Assembly: GCF_014202395.1 (NCBI RefSeq)
Contig: NZ_JACHGQ010000005.1
Span: forward strand, 77,950-141,949
Length of the DNA stretch: 64,000 nucleotides
Direction: 5' to 3'
Origin: Histophilus somni
GTDB taxonomy: Bacteria; Pseudomonadota; Gammaproteobacteria; Enterobacterales; Pasteurellaceae
Shown here: positions 1-7,532 of the stretch, piece by piece
Position numbering within the stretch: the stretch's first letter is position 1
Layout: the number at the start of each line of letters is the position of its first letter
Program-made: the position numbers and the translations under genes
Notes under the pieces: model-generated
The model's input: only the letters and a program-made list of their open reading frames with translations
The model's database searches: none
What the model was told of the DNA's origin: nothing

Positions 1-204
1 ACGGACAAGGCGTTGCTCAAAACTATCAACAAGCCGTCTATTGGTTCACAAAAGCCGCTGAACAAGGCATTGCAGAAGCACAACTCTATCTCGGCGTGAT
101 GTATGCAAACGGACAAGGCGTTGCTCAAAACTATCAACAAGCCGTCTATTGGTTCACAAAAGCCGCTGAACAAGGCATTGCAGAAGCACAACTCTATCTC
201 GGCG
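1..204 (+). repeat. Tandem 108-bp Sel1-encoding DNA repeat
   Basis: Bases 1-96 recur without change at 109-204, giving a period of 108 bp (36 codons). The 12 bases between copies encode the repeat turn. Identity at third codon positions points to recent duplication or homogenisation rather than selection on protein alone. More copies may lie upstream of the window. Confidence 0.95.
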
Positions 205-338
205 ATATGTATGAAAAAGGACGAGGGGCACAAAAAAATGTTTCTACAGCTAAAGCATTCTACGGTCAAGCATGCGATAACGGCAACGCTCAGGGATGTA
301 AAGATTTCGCCAGATTAGATAAACAGGGTGTGCGTTAA
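1..338 (+). CDS. Sel1-repeat (TPR-like) protein, 5' end outside window
   Basis: The frame is open from the first bases, so the N-terminus lies upstream of the window. The visible part carries 36-residue Sel1-like repeats with the usual pattern: a GxMYxxGxGV turn, then NYQQAVYWFTKAAEQG, then AEAQLYLG. The first two visible repeats are identical at DNA level over 96 bases. The last repeat diverges and ends in a Cys-containing tail (QACDNGNAQGCKDFARL). Sel1 proteins are usually exported alpha-solenoid scaffolds for protein-protein contacts; no enzymatic function is implied. Whether it has a signal peptide cannot be seen. It converges on the OPT gene and shares a terminator with it. Confidence 0.9.
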   Translation, partial: GQGVAQNYQQAVYWFTKAAEQGIAEAQLYLGVMYANGQGVAQNYQQAVYWFTKAAEQGIAEAQLYLGDMYEKGRGAQKNVSTAKAFYGQACDNGNAQGCKDFARLDKQGVR

Positions 339-397
339 TCGTTAGGTATTGTTATGAAGTGAATATTACTTAGTTTTCTCGTTTCTAAATTATGTAT

Positions 398-432
398 AAA
401 AAACCTCCGCTTTAAAAAGCTGGAGGTTTTTT
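398..432. terminator. Bidirectional Rho-independent terminator
   Basis: AAAAAACCTCC pairs with GGAGGTTTTTT around a GCTTTAAAAAGC top with one bulged T. The A-run on one side and the T-run on the other let it serve both the Sel1 gene (+) and the OPT gene (-), which converge here. Confidence 0.85.
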
Positions 433-459
433 GTAAATATCTATTTAATTTTCTCAATA

Positions 460-2466
460 TTATTGTTTCGCCTTGAGTACACGTAATGCAAAGATTGTTA
501 TACCCGTAGCGAACATCATTAAGCCTAATACTTGAGCTAGACTCTCCCAGTTTTCTAAATGTAATGCTAGCGGTGCATCAGAACCTCCGGAAGTAACGGA
601 ACCTGCAACAATAAATGCCAGTAATATCCCGATTAAACTTTCACCCACAATCAGACCCGCTGCAAATAATGTGCCGAAACGTTCCGCTTTTTTCTTCACA
701 TCAGCAAGATCTTTGCCTGTACGTTTCGCAAAGTTTTCTAAATGACGATTAATCAACCAAGCAAGCAATGCACCGACAACGATTGGTGCATTGACTGACG
801 GCGGTAAGTAGATCCCCATTCCTACTGCCAATGCTGGTAACGCTAAACGTTTGTTAGACGCCTTTTTCAATACGCTGTCGATGAAAATTAAAACCGCACC
901 AAAGCCGATACCAAAGAAAATATAGTTCCATTCGAGATTATGAGAAAAAATACCGTTTGCGATAGTCATCATTAAGGTTGCTTGCGGTGCGAAAAGTGCT
1001 TGGCTCGGATCCATAGTTTCACGAGGCATTGCACCGGCAAAACCATAGGCGTGATAAAGAATTTCCAATACAGGAGCAATAACTAACGCCCCCACAATCA
1101 CACCGATAATCAAGGCAAACTGTTGACGCCAAGGTGTTGCTTCAACTAATTGACCGGTTTTTAAATCTTGTAAGTTATCATTAGAAATTGCCGCAATACA
1201 AACCACGATTGAACCGGTAAATAGCGTAAGTGCGGTCAAAAATTTCTGACCTTCCGCCGTGTCTAATAAACCTGTAGCAGAACCCACAAGCATTAACACT
1301 AATGAAGTTGTTACCACAGAAATAATACCGATTCCGGAAATTGGGCTTGATGATGAACCAACAAGGCCTGCCATATATCCGCACGCTGCTGCTACTAAGA
1401 AACCGATAACGACAGCAAGTAAAGTGCAAACCAAAATTAAAATGATCGCCGTGCCGGCTTCAATACCCACAGGATTTATAAAGCTATATAAAGCCAATAC
1501 AATTAATACAACGCTTACTAACGTGGTGAAAATCAGCGTTGTCGGAGATAAGTCTTGGGAAGTGCGGTCAGTATTTTTTGCATTCGGATCTTTCAAAGCT
1601 CTAAATGACTCGATCATACCTTGAATCATTGGTTTCATTAACACCAATAAAGTCCAAATTGCCGCAATACCGATAGTCCCTACACCAATAAAACGCACTT
1701 TATTTTTCCAAATACTGAAAGCATAACCTATCATATCGGCATCAGACGGCATGGGTGCGACAGAAGTAAAGTAAGGAACTGCTACTCCCCAAGCAACAAA
1801 AATGCCTAATAAAATGGCTAAACCGCCAATCATACCCACTAAATACCCCGCACCTAACAGAGCGAGTGAGAAACCCATCGGCACTTGAAAAATTGCATTT
1901 CCACCTTTGAACCAAAGACTTGCACTATCCGCAATTACACGTAAACCATTAGTTAAAAACCCGGCTACCGCTGCAATCAGACCACCGATTGTAAGTTCTT
2001 TGACACCTCTTCCACCGATTTCATCATTACCCGCTTTCAATACTTCTGCTGCGGCAACGCCTTCAGGGTAAGGCAAATCACTTTTCACTACCATGACATT
2101 ACGCAACGGCACAGTGAAAATTACCCCTAGCATACCGCCGGAAATACAAATCAATAATGTTTGCCAAAAAGGGAAACCTTGCCAATATCCCAGCATCAAC
2201 ATAGCAGGGATAACAAAAATAACGGAAGACAATGTTCCGGCTGAGGATGCTTGAGTTTGTACCATATTATTTTCAAGAATATTAGACCCCTTGAAAAATT
2301 TTAATACTGCCATTGAGATAACCGCTGCAGGAACTGATGAGGCAAAAGTCAACCCGACTTTTAAACCCAAATACACATTGGAAGCCGTAAATACCACAGT
2401 GATCAACGCCCCCAATAACATTCCTCGAAATGTGAGTTCTTTTAATGATTGTTGTTTGCTTAACAT
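460..2466 (-). CDS. OPT-family oligopeptide transporter
   Basis: A 668-residue, very hydrophobic protein with many membrane segments across its whole length. It resembles the bacterial OPT (oligopeptide transporter) family, with the N-terminal region LTFRGMLLGALITVVFTASN and the conserved PYPEGVAAAEVLKAG stretch near residue 130. A close relative exists in H. influenzae (annotated there as a putative oligopeptide transporter). It is probably a proton-driven inner-membrane importer of peptides or related compounds; the substrate cannot be read from sequence. ATG start at 2466. It is a single-gene unit ending at the shared terminator near 400. Confidence 0.88.
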   Translation of the reverse strand: MLSKQQSLKELTFRGMLLGALITVVFTASNVYLGLKVGLTFASSVPAAVISMAVLKFFKGSNILENNMVQTQASSAGTLSSVIFVIPAMLMLGYWQGFPFWQTLLICISGGMLGVIFTVPLRNVMVVKSDLPYPEGVAAAEVLKAGNDEIGGRGVKELTIGGLIAAVAGFLTNGLRVIADSASLWFKGGNAIFQVPMGFSLALLGAGYLVGMIGGLAILLGIFVAWGVAVPYFTSVAPMPSDADMIGYAFSIWKNKVRFIGVGTIGIAAIWTLLVLMKPMIQGMIESFRALKDPNAKNTDRTSQDLSPTTLIFTTLVSVVLIVLALYSFINPVGIEAGTAIILILVCTLLAVVIGFLVAAACGYMAGLVGSSSSPISGIGIISVVTTSLVLMLVGSATGLLDTAEGQKFLTALTLFTGSIVVCIAAISNDNLQDLKTGQLVEATPWRQQFALIIGVIVGALVIAPVLEILYHAYGFAGAMPRETMDPSQALFAPQATLMMTIANGIFSHNLEWNYIFFGIGFGAVLIFIDSVLKKASNKRLALPALAVGMGIYLPPSVNAPIVVGALLAWLINRHLENFAKRTGKDLADVKKKAERFGTLFAAGLIVGESLIGILLAFIVAGSVTSGGSDAPLALHLENWESLAQVLGLMMFATGITIFALRVLKAKQ

Positions 2467-2584
2467 TTTTTATTCCTATGTAATATATCAACAGAGGGGA
2501 AGTCTACTCTAATTGCTTAGTAAAAAAAATGATTTTTCATATATTTATGCTCAAATTAAGGTAATTAATAATTAAAACAAAAAA

Positions 2585-3172
2585 TTAAGCATAAATATTT
2601 TGATATTTTTCAATATCCTGCAATGTGTTCATATTCACGAAAGCCTGTTTTTGTAAGCGGAAATCCACAGAAATACCCTTATGTTGACGAAAAAATTGTA
2701 ACATTTGACGATGACCGGACTGCAAATAAGCTCTTAACGGTAATTTAAGTTGAGTGGACAATAAACTAAAAGCAGGATGTTCACGTTCACCATCATTTGC
2801 ATAAGCTAATAAACTTTTTGAATTCTCCACCGCACTTTGCAACTTTTCACATAAATTCAACGGCAAAAAAGGGCTATCACAAGGCACAAAAAGCACAAAA
2901 TCCGTATTAGCTCGTTCAAGTGCGGTCAATATTCCACTTAAAGGACCTTGAAAATCCTCCAATTCATCACCAAAAACCTCTACCCCACTTTGTTGATAAA
3001 TAGCTTGATGACGATTAGCATTAATAGAAATACTACTCACTTGATGGGTTAACCTTTGCAAACAATGTTGATAGAGAGGCTTACCTTGAAGCAGTTGTAA
3101 TCCTTTATCTAACCCAGCCATTCGTTTAGCTTGCCCACCAGCTAAAATTACTGCACTAATTGTTGTTGCCAT
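2585..3172 (-). CDS. mobA: Molybdenum cofactor guanylyltransferase MobA
   Basis: MobA joins GMP from GTP to molybdopterin, making the guanine dinucleotide cofactor used by DMSO-reductase-type enzymes in the cytoplasm. The 195-residue length is typical. The nucleotide-binding signature [15 protein letters not shown] lies at residues 10-24 and the metal-binding region [10 protein letters not shown] near residue 100. It is divergent from yihD-dsbA, the same arrangement as around mobA in H. influenzae. Two uptake signals (near 2829 and 2918) lie within the gene. ATG start at 3172. Confidence 0.95.
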   Translation of the reverse strand: MATTISAVILAGGQAKRMAGLDKGLQLLQGKPLYQHCLQRLTHQVSSISINANRHQAIYQQSGVEVFGDELEDFQGPLSGILTALERANTDFVLFVPCDSPFLPLNLCEKLQSAVENSKSLLAYANDGEREHPAFSLLSTQLKLPLRAYLQSGHRQMLQFFRQHKGISVDFRLQKQAFVNMNTLQDIEKYQNIYA

Positions 3173-3238
3173 ATTTTCTTCTTTACCTATTTCAAGTATG
3201 ATTATCGGCTGTTTGGGTTAAATAATAAGGAAAACTTT

Positions 3239-3505
3239 ATGAAATGTCATCGTTTAAACGAAGTGTTGGAACTTTTACAGCCCTATTGGTCTAACAATCC
3301 GGATTTACATTTAATCCAAGTTTTACAAAAAATTGCGGAGGAAACCGGTTTTGATAAGCCCATTGCGGAATTAACCGACGAGGTTATTATTTATCACCTA
3401 AAAATGTATGGTACAGATAAAAATGAGCCTATTCCCGGCATCAAAAAAGATTATGAAGACGATTTTAAAACAGCCTTATTAAAAGCACGTGGCATTATTG
3501 ATTAG
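3239..3505 (+). CDS. yihD: YihD family protein (DUF1040)
   Basis: An 88-residue cytoplasmic protein resembling E. coli YihD, which in enterobacteria also sits just upstream of dsbA. There is no signal peptide and no cysteine cluster. The segment [20 protein letters not shown] matches the family's conserved core. The function is not established. A ribosome site (AATAAGGAAAAC) precedes the ATG. Only 9 bp separate it from dsbA, so the two are probably cotranscribed. Confidence 0.85.
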   Translation: MKCHRLNEVLELLQPYWSNNPDLHLIQVLQKIAEETGFDKPIAELTDEVIIYHLKMYGTDKNEPIPGIKKDYEDDFKTALLKARGIID

Positions 3506-3514
3506 GAGTATTAC

Positions 3515-4123
3515 ATGAAAAAATTTCTATGGGCATTAGCCTCTTTTTTCTTTTTAAATTCAACTCAAGCCTTAGCATTACAAGAAGGAAAACAGTATAT
3601 TGAACTAGAGCAGCCTCGTTCCGTTCAACCTGAAGTGATTGAATTTTTCTCTTTTGGTTGTATCCATTGTTTTAATTTTGAAAAAACATATCAAATTCCA
3701 CAACAAATTAAAGCTGATTTGCCCAAAGATGTCACTTTCAAACAATATCATGTTGATTGGATGGGCGAAGATATTGTTCGTGCTTGGTCATTAGCAATTC
3801 TCTTAGGCATAGAAGAAAAAGTTAAAATGCCTCTATTTGAATTGATTATTGAAAAAAGAAAAGCACCTACTTTAGACAATATTCGTGAAGTGTTTCTCGC
3901 AAACGGTATTACTGCGGTACAGTTTGACGGAGGAATTAATAGTTTTGCCGTCACCGCTCAAACAAACAAACAAATTGCCTTAGCAAAAAAACTTGGCGTA
4001 AGAGCAACACCTGAATTTTATATTAACGGTAAATATAAAGTAAATGCGGAAGGTCTATCCCGTACAACAGACGGTTTTATCAAGGATTATGTAGAAACTG
4101 TTAAAGGTTTATTGCAAAAATAA
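3515..4123 (+). CDS. dsbA: Thiol:disulfide interchange protein DsbA, active site CIHC
   Basis: DsbA is the periplasmic oxidase that puts disulfide bonds into exported proteins. The 202-residue precursor has a signal peptide (residues 1 to about 21, ending ALA) and a thioredoxin fold. The redox motif is C49-I50-H51-C52 in FFSFGCIHC. The usual DsbA motif is CPHC, so the first dipeptide residue is changed. A proline in the expected loop (RATPEFYINGKY, near residue 165) can supply the cis-proline. SD AGGAG precedes the ATG. It follows yihD by 9 bp. The family call is firm; the effect of the Ile on redox potential is unknown. Confidence 0.94.
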   Translation: MKKFLWALASFFFLNSTQALALQEGKQYIELEQPRSVQPEVIEFFSFGCIHCFNFEKTYQIPQQIKADLPKDVTFKQYHVDWMGEDIVRAWSLAILLGIEEKVKMPLFELIIEKRKAPTLDNIREVFLANGITAVQFDGGINSFAVTAQTNKQIALAKKLGVRATPEFYINGKYKVNAEGLSRTTDGFIKDYVETVKGLLQK

Positions 4124-4176
4124 CAAAAAATTGATTTAATGCGAGCCGATTTTTACAAAATAAGATAGAGGATATT

Positions 4177-4506
4177 ATGGCAGAGAGTTTTAGTGTTACA
4201 CGTCGTTTTTTTGATGATAAAAATTATCCACGAGGTTTTGCTCGTCATGGTGATTACACTATTCGTGAATCTCAAACGTTAGAGCAATATGGTCAAGCAT
4301 TTAAGGCTTTAGATTTAGGCATGCGTATGCCGGTGACAGAAGAGGAAAAAGCCTTCGTTGCTTTCTGTCGTGGTGAACGCCCGGCAGAAACATATTTTGA
4401 GAAAACTTGGAATAAATACCGCACTCGTATTTCTGCCAGTAAACGTGTTTACACATTATCAGGCGTTGTTGGTGCTGACAATCCGGATGATTTCTCTGCC
4501 GAATAA
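4177..4506 (+). CDS. maoP: MaoP (YifE, DUF413) macrodomain Ori protein
   Basis: A 109-residue protein that aligns well with E. coli YifE/MaoP from memory: MAESF at the start, then [20 protein letters not shown], an acidic EEEK segment, and FCRGERPAE. In E. coli MaoP acts with the maoS site to confine the Ori macrodomain of the chromosome. No maoS-like site is claimed here. SD GAGGA lies upstream of the ATG. A clear terminator follows, separating it from trmA. Confidence 0.88.
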   Translation: MAESFSVTRRFFDDKNYPRGFARHGDYTIRESQTLEQYGQAFKALDLGMRMPVTEEEKAFVAFCRGERPAETYFEKTWNKYRTRISASKRVYTLSGVVGADNPDDFSAE

Positions 4507-4519
4507 CTTAAGATTAAGT

Positions 4520-4552
4520 AAAAGGGTGCGAAATTCGCACCTTTTCATTTTT
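4520..4552 (+). terminator. Terminator after maoP
   Basis: GGTGCG at 4525-4530 and CGCACC at 4536-4541 form a hairpin with a five-base loop, flanked by AAAG and followed by TTTTCATTTTT. It ends the yihD-dsbA-maoP unit before trmA. Confidence 0.85.
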
Positions 4553-4570
4553 AGCTCAATACTGAAGATC

Positions 4571-5671
4571 ATGCAACGTTTACCTATTGAACAATATTCC
4601 GCACTTTTAGCAGAAAAACAACAAAAGCTGACCGCACTTCTAGCACCTTTTAATTCACCACCGCTTGACGTATTTGCTTCCGAAACAAGCCATTTCCGTA
4701 TGCGTGCCGAATTTCGTATTTGGCATGAACAAGATGATTTCTATCATATTATGTTTGATCAAAAAACAAAACAACGTTTTCGTATCGATCAATTTCCTAT
4801 TGCCAGTCAGTTGATTAACCAAATGATGCTGGCGTTATTGCCTTTGCTTAAACAACACAATATTTTAACTCATCGCTTATTCCAAATTGACTATCTCAGT
4901 ACTTTGAGCAACAAGATCATTGTCAGTTTGTTATACCACAAAACACTTAACGAAGAATGGCTACAGGCAGCAACTCAATTGAAACAACAACTGATAAAAC
5001 AAGGATTTGATGTACAAATTATTGGTCGTGCAAATAAACAAAAAATTTGTTTACAGCAAGATTTTGTTGATGAAATTTTGCCTGTCAAAAATCAACAGTA
5101 TATTTATCGCCAAGTAGAAAACAGCTTTACTCAACCTAATGCAACGGTAAATTGTAAAATGTTGGAATGGGCAATTAATTGTACTAAAAATAGTCAGGGC
5201 GATTTACTTGAGCTTTACTGCGGGAACGGCAATTTCTCTATTGCCCTAGCACAAAACTTTCGCAAAGTATTAGCGACAGAAATTGCAAAACCCTCTGTAA
5301 GTGCGGCTCAATTTAATATTGCAGCAAATAAAATTGATAATTTACACATTATTCGTATGTCCGCAGAGGACTTTACGCAAGCTATGAACGGTGTGCGTAC
5401 ATTTAATCGCTTAAAAGGCATTAATTTACAAGATTATCAATGTAATACCATTTTTGTTGATCCCCCAAGATCTGGACTTGATATGGCAACAGTAAAATTA
5501 GTACAAAACTATGAGCGGATTTTATATATATCCTGTAATCCATATACATTATGTGAAAATTTGCAAGAATTAACTAAAACTCATCGTATTGAAAAAGCCG
5601 CCTTGTTTGATCAATTCCCTTATACAGAGCATATGGAAAGTGGTGTATGGTTAATCAAAAAATCCAATTAA
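4571..5671 (+). CDS. trmA: tRNA (uracil-54-C5)-methyltransferase TrmA
   Basis: TrmA makes ribothymidine at position 54 of tRNA (also a tmRNA site) using S-adenosylmethionine. From the ATG at 4571 the protein has 366 residues, as in E. coli. The frame is open further upstream to 4358 but that would overlap maoP and its terminator, so the ATG beginning [10 protein letters not shown] is chosen. The SAM-binding motif [14 protein letters not shown], the VDPPRSGLD motif and the catalytic cysteine in YISCNPYTL (about residue 322) are all present. It overlaps rsmJ by 25 bases. Confidence 0.96.
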   Translation: MQRLPIEQYSALLAEKQQKLTALLAPFNSPPLDVFASETSHFRMRAEFRIWHEQDDFYHIMFDQKTKQRFRIDQFPIASQLINQMMLALLPLLKQHNILTHRLFQIDYLSTLSNKIIVSLLYHKTLNEEWLQAATQLKQQLIKQGFDVQIIGRANKQKICLQQDFVDEILPVKNQQYIYRQVENSFTQPNATVNCKMLEWAINCTKNSQGDLLELYCGNGNFSIALAQNFRKVLATEIAKPSVSAAQFNIAANKIDNLHIIRMSAEDFTQAMNGVRTFNRLKGINLQDYQCNTIFVDPPRSGLDMATVKLVQNYERILYISCNPYTLCENLQELTKTHRIEKAALFDQFPYTEHMESGVWLIKKSN

Positions 5672-6411
5672 TTTGTGAAACAGAAAGTGCGGTGCAATTT
5701 ACCGCACTTTGTCAACAAAAAGGTTTGATTCACGATCCTAATAGTTATTTAGCACTGGTGCAAACAAAAGTGGAAGGACAGGTTCGCTTGGAATTACGCA
5801 AATTAGATGAGCCGAAACTTGGTGCTGTTTATGTGGATTTTGTGACCGGCACAATGGCTCACCGTCGTAAATTTGGAGGCGGTCGAGCTGAAGCTGTGGC
5901 AAAAGCGGTAGGGATCAAAGGTAATTATCTGCCGACAGTTATTGATGCAACTGCCGGTTTGGGACGTGACGCCTTTGTGCTGGCTGCTTTGGGGTGTAAA
6001 GTCCGTTTGGTTGAACGCCATCCGGTAGTCCATTTGTTATTACAAGACGGCTTGAAGCGTGCTTATGCCGATGTAGAAATAGGGACTATGATGCAGGCGA
6101 ATATGCAATTGCTGGACATAGCACATATTCAAGAATTAAATTCGAGTGAAGAAGGTGCTGATGTTGTCTACTTGGATCCGATGTATCCTCATAAACAAAA
6201 AAGTGCATTGGTTAAAAAAGAAATGCGTATTTTTCAACATTTAATCGGTGCAGATTTGGATGCTGATATGTTATTAGAACCTGCCTTATTGCTCGCACAA
6301 AAAAGAGCGGTAGTAAAGCGTCCCGATTACGCAGATTTTCTTGCTAAAAAAACACCGCACTTCAGTCACCAAACCAAAAATCATCGTTTTGATATTTATC
6401 TCAAAACTTAG
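5647..6411 (+). CDS. rsmJ: 16S rRNA (guanine-1516-N2)-methyltransferase RsmJ
   Basis: RsmJ methylates G1516 of 16S rRNA. The 254-residue protein has the family landmarks [22 protein letters not shown], the SAM loop [11 protein letters not shown] and the catalytic-type motif [13 protein letters not shown]. The ATG at 5647 lies inside the end of trmA, and the N-terminal [12 protein letters not shown] region aligns with the E. coli start, so this long form is favoured. Two inverted uptake signals encode residues about 13-21, just past the trmA stop. It converges on the RpiR-type gene. Confidence 0.94.
   Translation: MVNQKIQLICETESAVQFTALCQQKGLIHDPNSYLALVQTKVEGQVRLELRKLDEPKLGAVYVDFVTGTMAHRRKFGGGRAEAVAKAVGIKGNYLPTVIDATAGLGRDAFVLAALGCKVRLVERHPVVHLLLQDGLKRAYADVEIGTMMQANMQLLDIAHIQELNSSEEGADVVYLDPMYPHKQKSALVKKEMRIFQHLIGADLDADMLLEPALLLAQKRAVVKRPDYADFLAKKTPHFSHQTKNHRFDIYLKT
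5684..5710. repeat. Inverted uptake-signal pair inside rsmJ
   Basis: AAAGTGCGGT at 5684-5693 and ACCGCACTTT at 5701-5710 are perfect inverted copies around a 7-base loop. The pair begins 13 bases past the trmA stop codon. Such dyads often form terminators in Pasteurellaceae, but this one lies in rsmJ coding sequence and lacks a T-run. Confidence 0.95.
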
Positions 6412-6447
6412 TTGCTGACATTTATCACCAAATCTTAATCGTTATTT

Positions 6448-7290
6448 TTAAGAATTTTGTGTTTCTTTCTCTTTTTCTAAGCCTAATAAAATCGCTAAAG
6501 TTTGTACCAATGTCATCGTAGCACATTGTGAACGGAAGCCGCTTACCTGTGCTTCTTTCACGACAAAAGCAACATCGCTGGAGGCAATTAATGGACTAAT
6601 TTGACTATCAGTGATGGCAATATGTTTGACACCTTTTTGTGAGGTTGCACTAACAATTTCCAGCGTTTCTTTGGCATAAGGTGAAAAACTCACCGCCACG
6701 ATGACATCACCGTTTTTCACTTGCATTAATTGTTCATCAAACATACCGCCTAATCCATTTATTAAAAAAGAACGGCAATCTAAATGATGCAACACATAAT
6801 CCAAATAACAGGCAATACTAAACGAACGTTTTAATCCAATGATAAAAATATTCTGTGCATTTTTTAATATTTCTACCGCACTTTTTAACTGTTTTGTGGT
6901 AGTTTGGCTACTTAATTGTTTTAGTGCTTGATTATTGGCTTGTGCAAAAATATTCAAAATATCTTGCAGATTATGTTGCTCGCTCTTTTCCGGTTCCAGC
7001 TGACGGAAAACTTGTAAACGCTCCGTATAATTCGCCGTTTCTTCAATCAAATTTTCACGAAAAATTTGTTTCATTTCATTAAAGCCACTAAACCCAAACG
7101 CATTTGCGAAGCGAATAAGCGTAGAAGGAGGAACACCGGCACGTTCAGATATCGTCGCAACAGTATCAAAAATTACGCTATTGTGATTATCAAGGACATA
7201 TTGTGCTACCTGTTTCAAACGTTTACTCAAAGTCGAATAGCGTGAACGGATTTCATTTTGTAATGTAACGAGTTGAGAATGTTCTTGCAT
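6448..7290 (-). CDS. RpiR-family transcriptional regulator (HTH-SIS), likely of iolC
   Basis: The 280-residue protein has an N-terminal RpiR helix-turn-helix (roughly residues 15-80, including TISERAGVPPSTLIRFANAFGFSGF) and a C-terminal SIS sugar-phosphate-binding domain (roughly 125-260, with NIFIIGLKRSF and VIVAVSFSPYAKETLEI). Such proteins are usually repressors released by a phosphorylated sugar. It is divergent from a gene of myo-inositol catabolism, so an IolR-like role is inferred. The shared 242-bp region holds two TGAAA-N6-TTTCA palindromes that could be its operators. ATG at 7290. Confidence 0.88.
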   Translation of the reverse strand: MQEHSQLVTLQNEIRSRYSTLSKRLKQVAQYVLDNHNSVIFDTVATISERAGVPPSTLIRFANAFGFSGFNEMKQIFRENLIEETANYTERLQVFRQLEPEKSEQHNLQDILNIFAQANNQALKQLSSQTTTKQLKSAVEILKNAQNIFIIGLKRSFSIACYLDYVLHHLDCRSFLINGLGGMFDEQLMQVKNGDVIVAVSFSPYAKETLEIVSATSQKGVKHIAITDSQISPLIASSDVAFVVKEAQVSGFRSQCATMTLVQTLAILLGLEKEKETQNS

Positions 7291-7342
7291 ACTATCTCTT
7301 CCTTTGTATTTCTCTCAGTAATAAGTTAAATTTATACCACTT

Positions 7343-7358
7343 TGAAAAGGAAATTTCA
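7343..7358. promoter_or_regulatory. Palindrome TGAAA-N6-TTTCA, candidate RpiR operator 1
   Basis: TGAAA at 7343-7347 and TTTCA at 7354-7358 around AGGAAA, 53 bp before the regulator's start codon. A second site with the same arms and spacing occurs at 7451. Operator role is inferred from the duplication and the position. Confidence 0.6.
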
Positions 7359-7404
7359 TTCTTATTTTACTTAAAAGACTTTATATACCAGCGAGATAGC
7401 TAAT

Positions 7405-7426
7405 CTTTGTGATCAATATCTCAAAT
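7405..7426. promoter_or_regulatory. CRP-like site between regulator and iolC
   Basis: TGTGA at 7408-7412, six bases, then TCTCA at 7419-7423. This matches nine of ten core positions of TGTGA-N6-TCACA, with correct spacing. It suggests cAMP-CRP control of the inositol gene, its repressor, or both. Confidence 0.6.
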
Positions 7427-7450
7427 ATTAATTTTATTTCTAGACATTTT

Positions 7451-7466
7451 TGAAATATATGTTTCA
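7451..7466. promoter_or_regulatory. Palindrome TGAAA-N6-TTTCA, candidate RpiR operator 2
   Basis: TGAAA at 7451-7455 and TTTCA at 7462-7466 around TATATG, 66 bp before the iolC start codon. Same arms and spacer length as the site at 7343, exactly 108 bp away. Confidence 0.62.
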
Positions 7467-7501
7467 ATTTAAGACAATAATTTATTCTATATCCGTTTTT
7501 T

Positions 7502-7517
7502 GTGATGACTTCATCAC
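7502..7517. promoter_or_regulatory. Perfect 7-bp inverted repeat in the iolC leader
   Basis: GTGATGA-CT-TCATCAC lies directly before the iolC ribosome site (AAGGAG at 7520). It could be an operator or an mRNA hairpin next to the ribosome site. The spacing does not fit CRP. Confidence 0.5.
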
Positions 7518-7532
7518 GCAAGGAGAAGCACA

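Noticed and set aside
4358-4570. A 71-codon N-terminal extension of trmA
   Set aside because: It overlaps maoP in another frame and crosses a strong terminator. The ATG at 4571 gives the usual TrmA length.
7501-7518. TGTGA...TCACG before iolC as a second CRP site
   Set aside because: The half-sites are eight bases apart instead of six. The element is better described as a simple inverted repeat.
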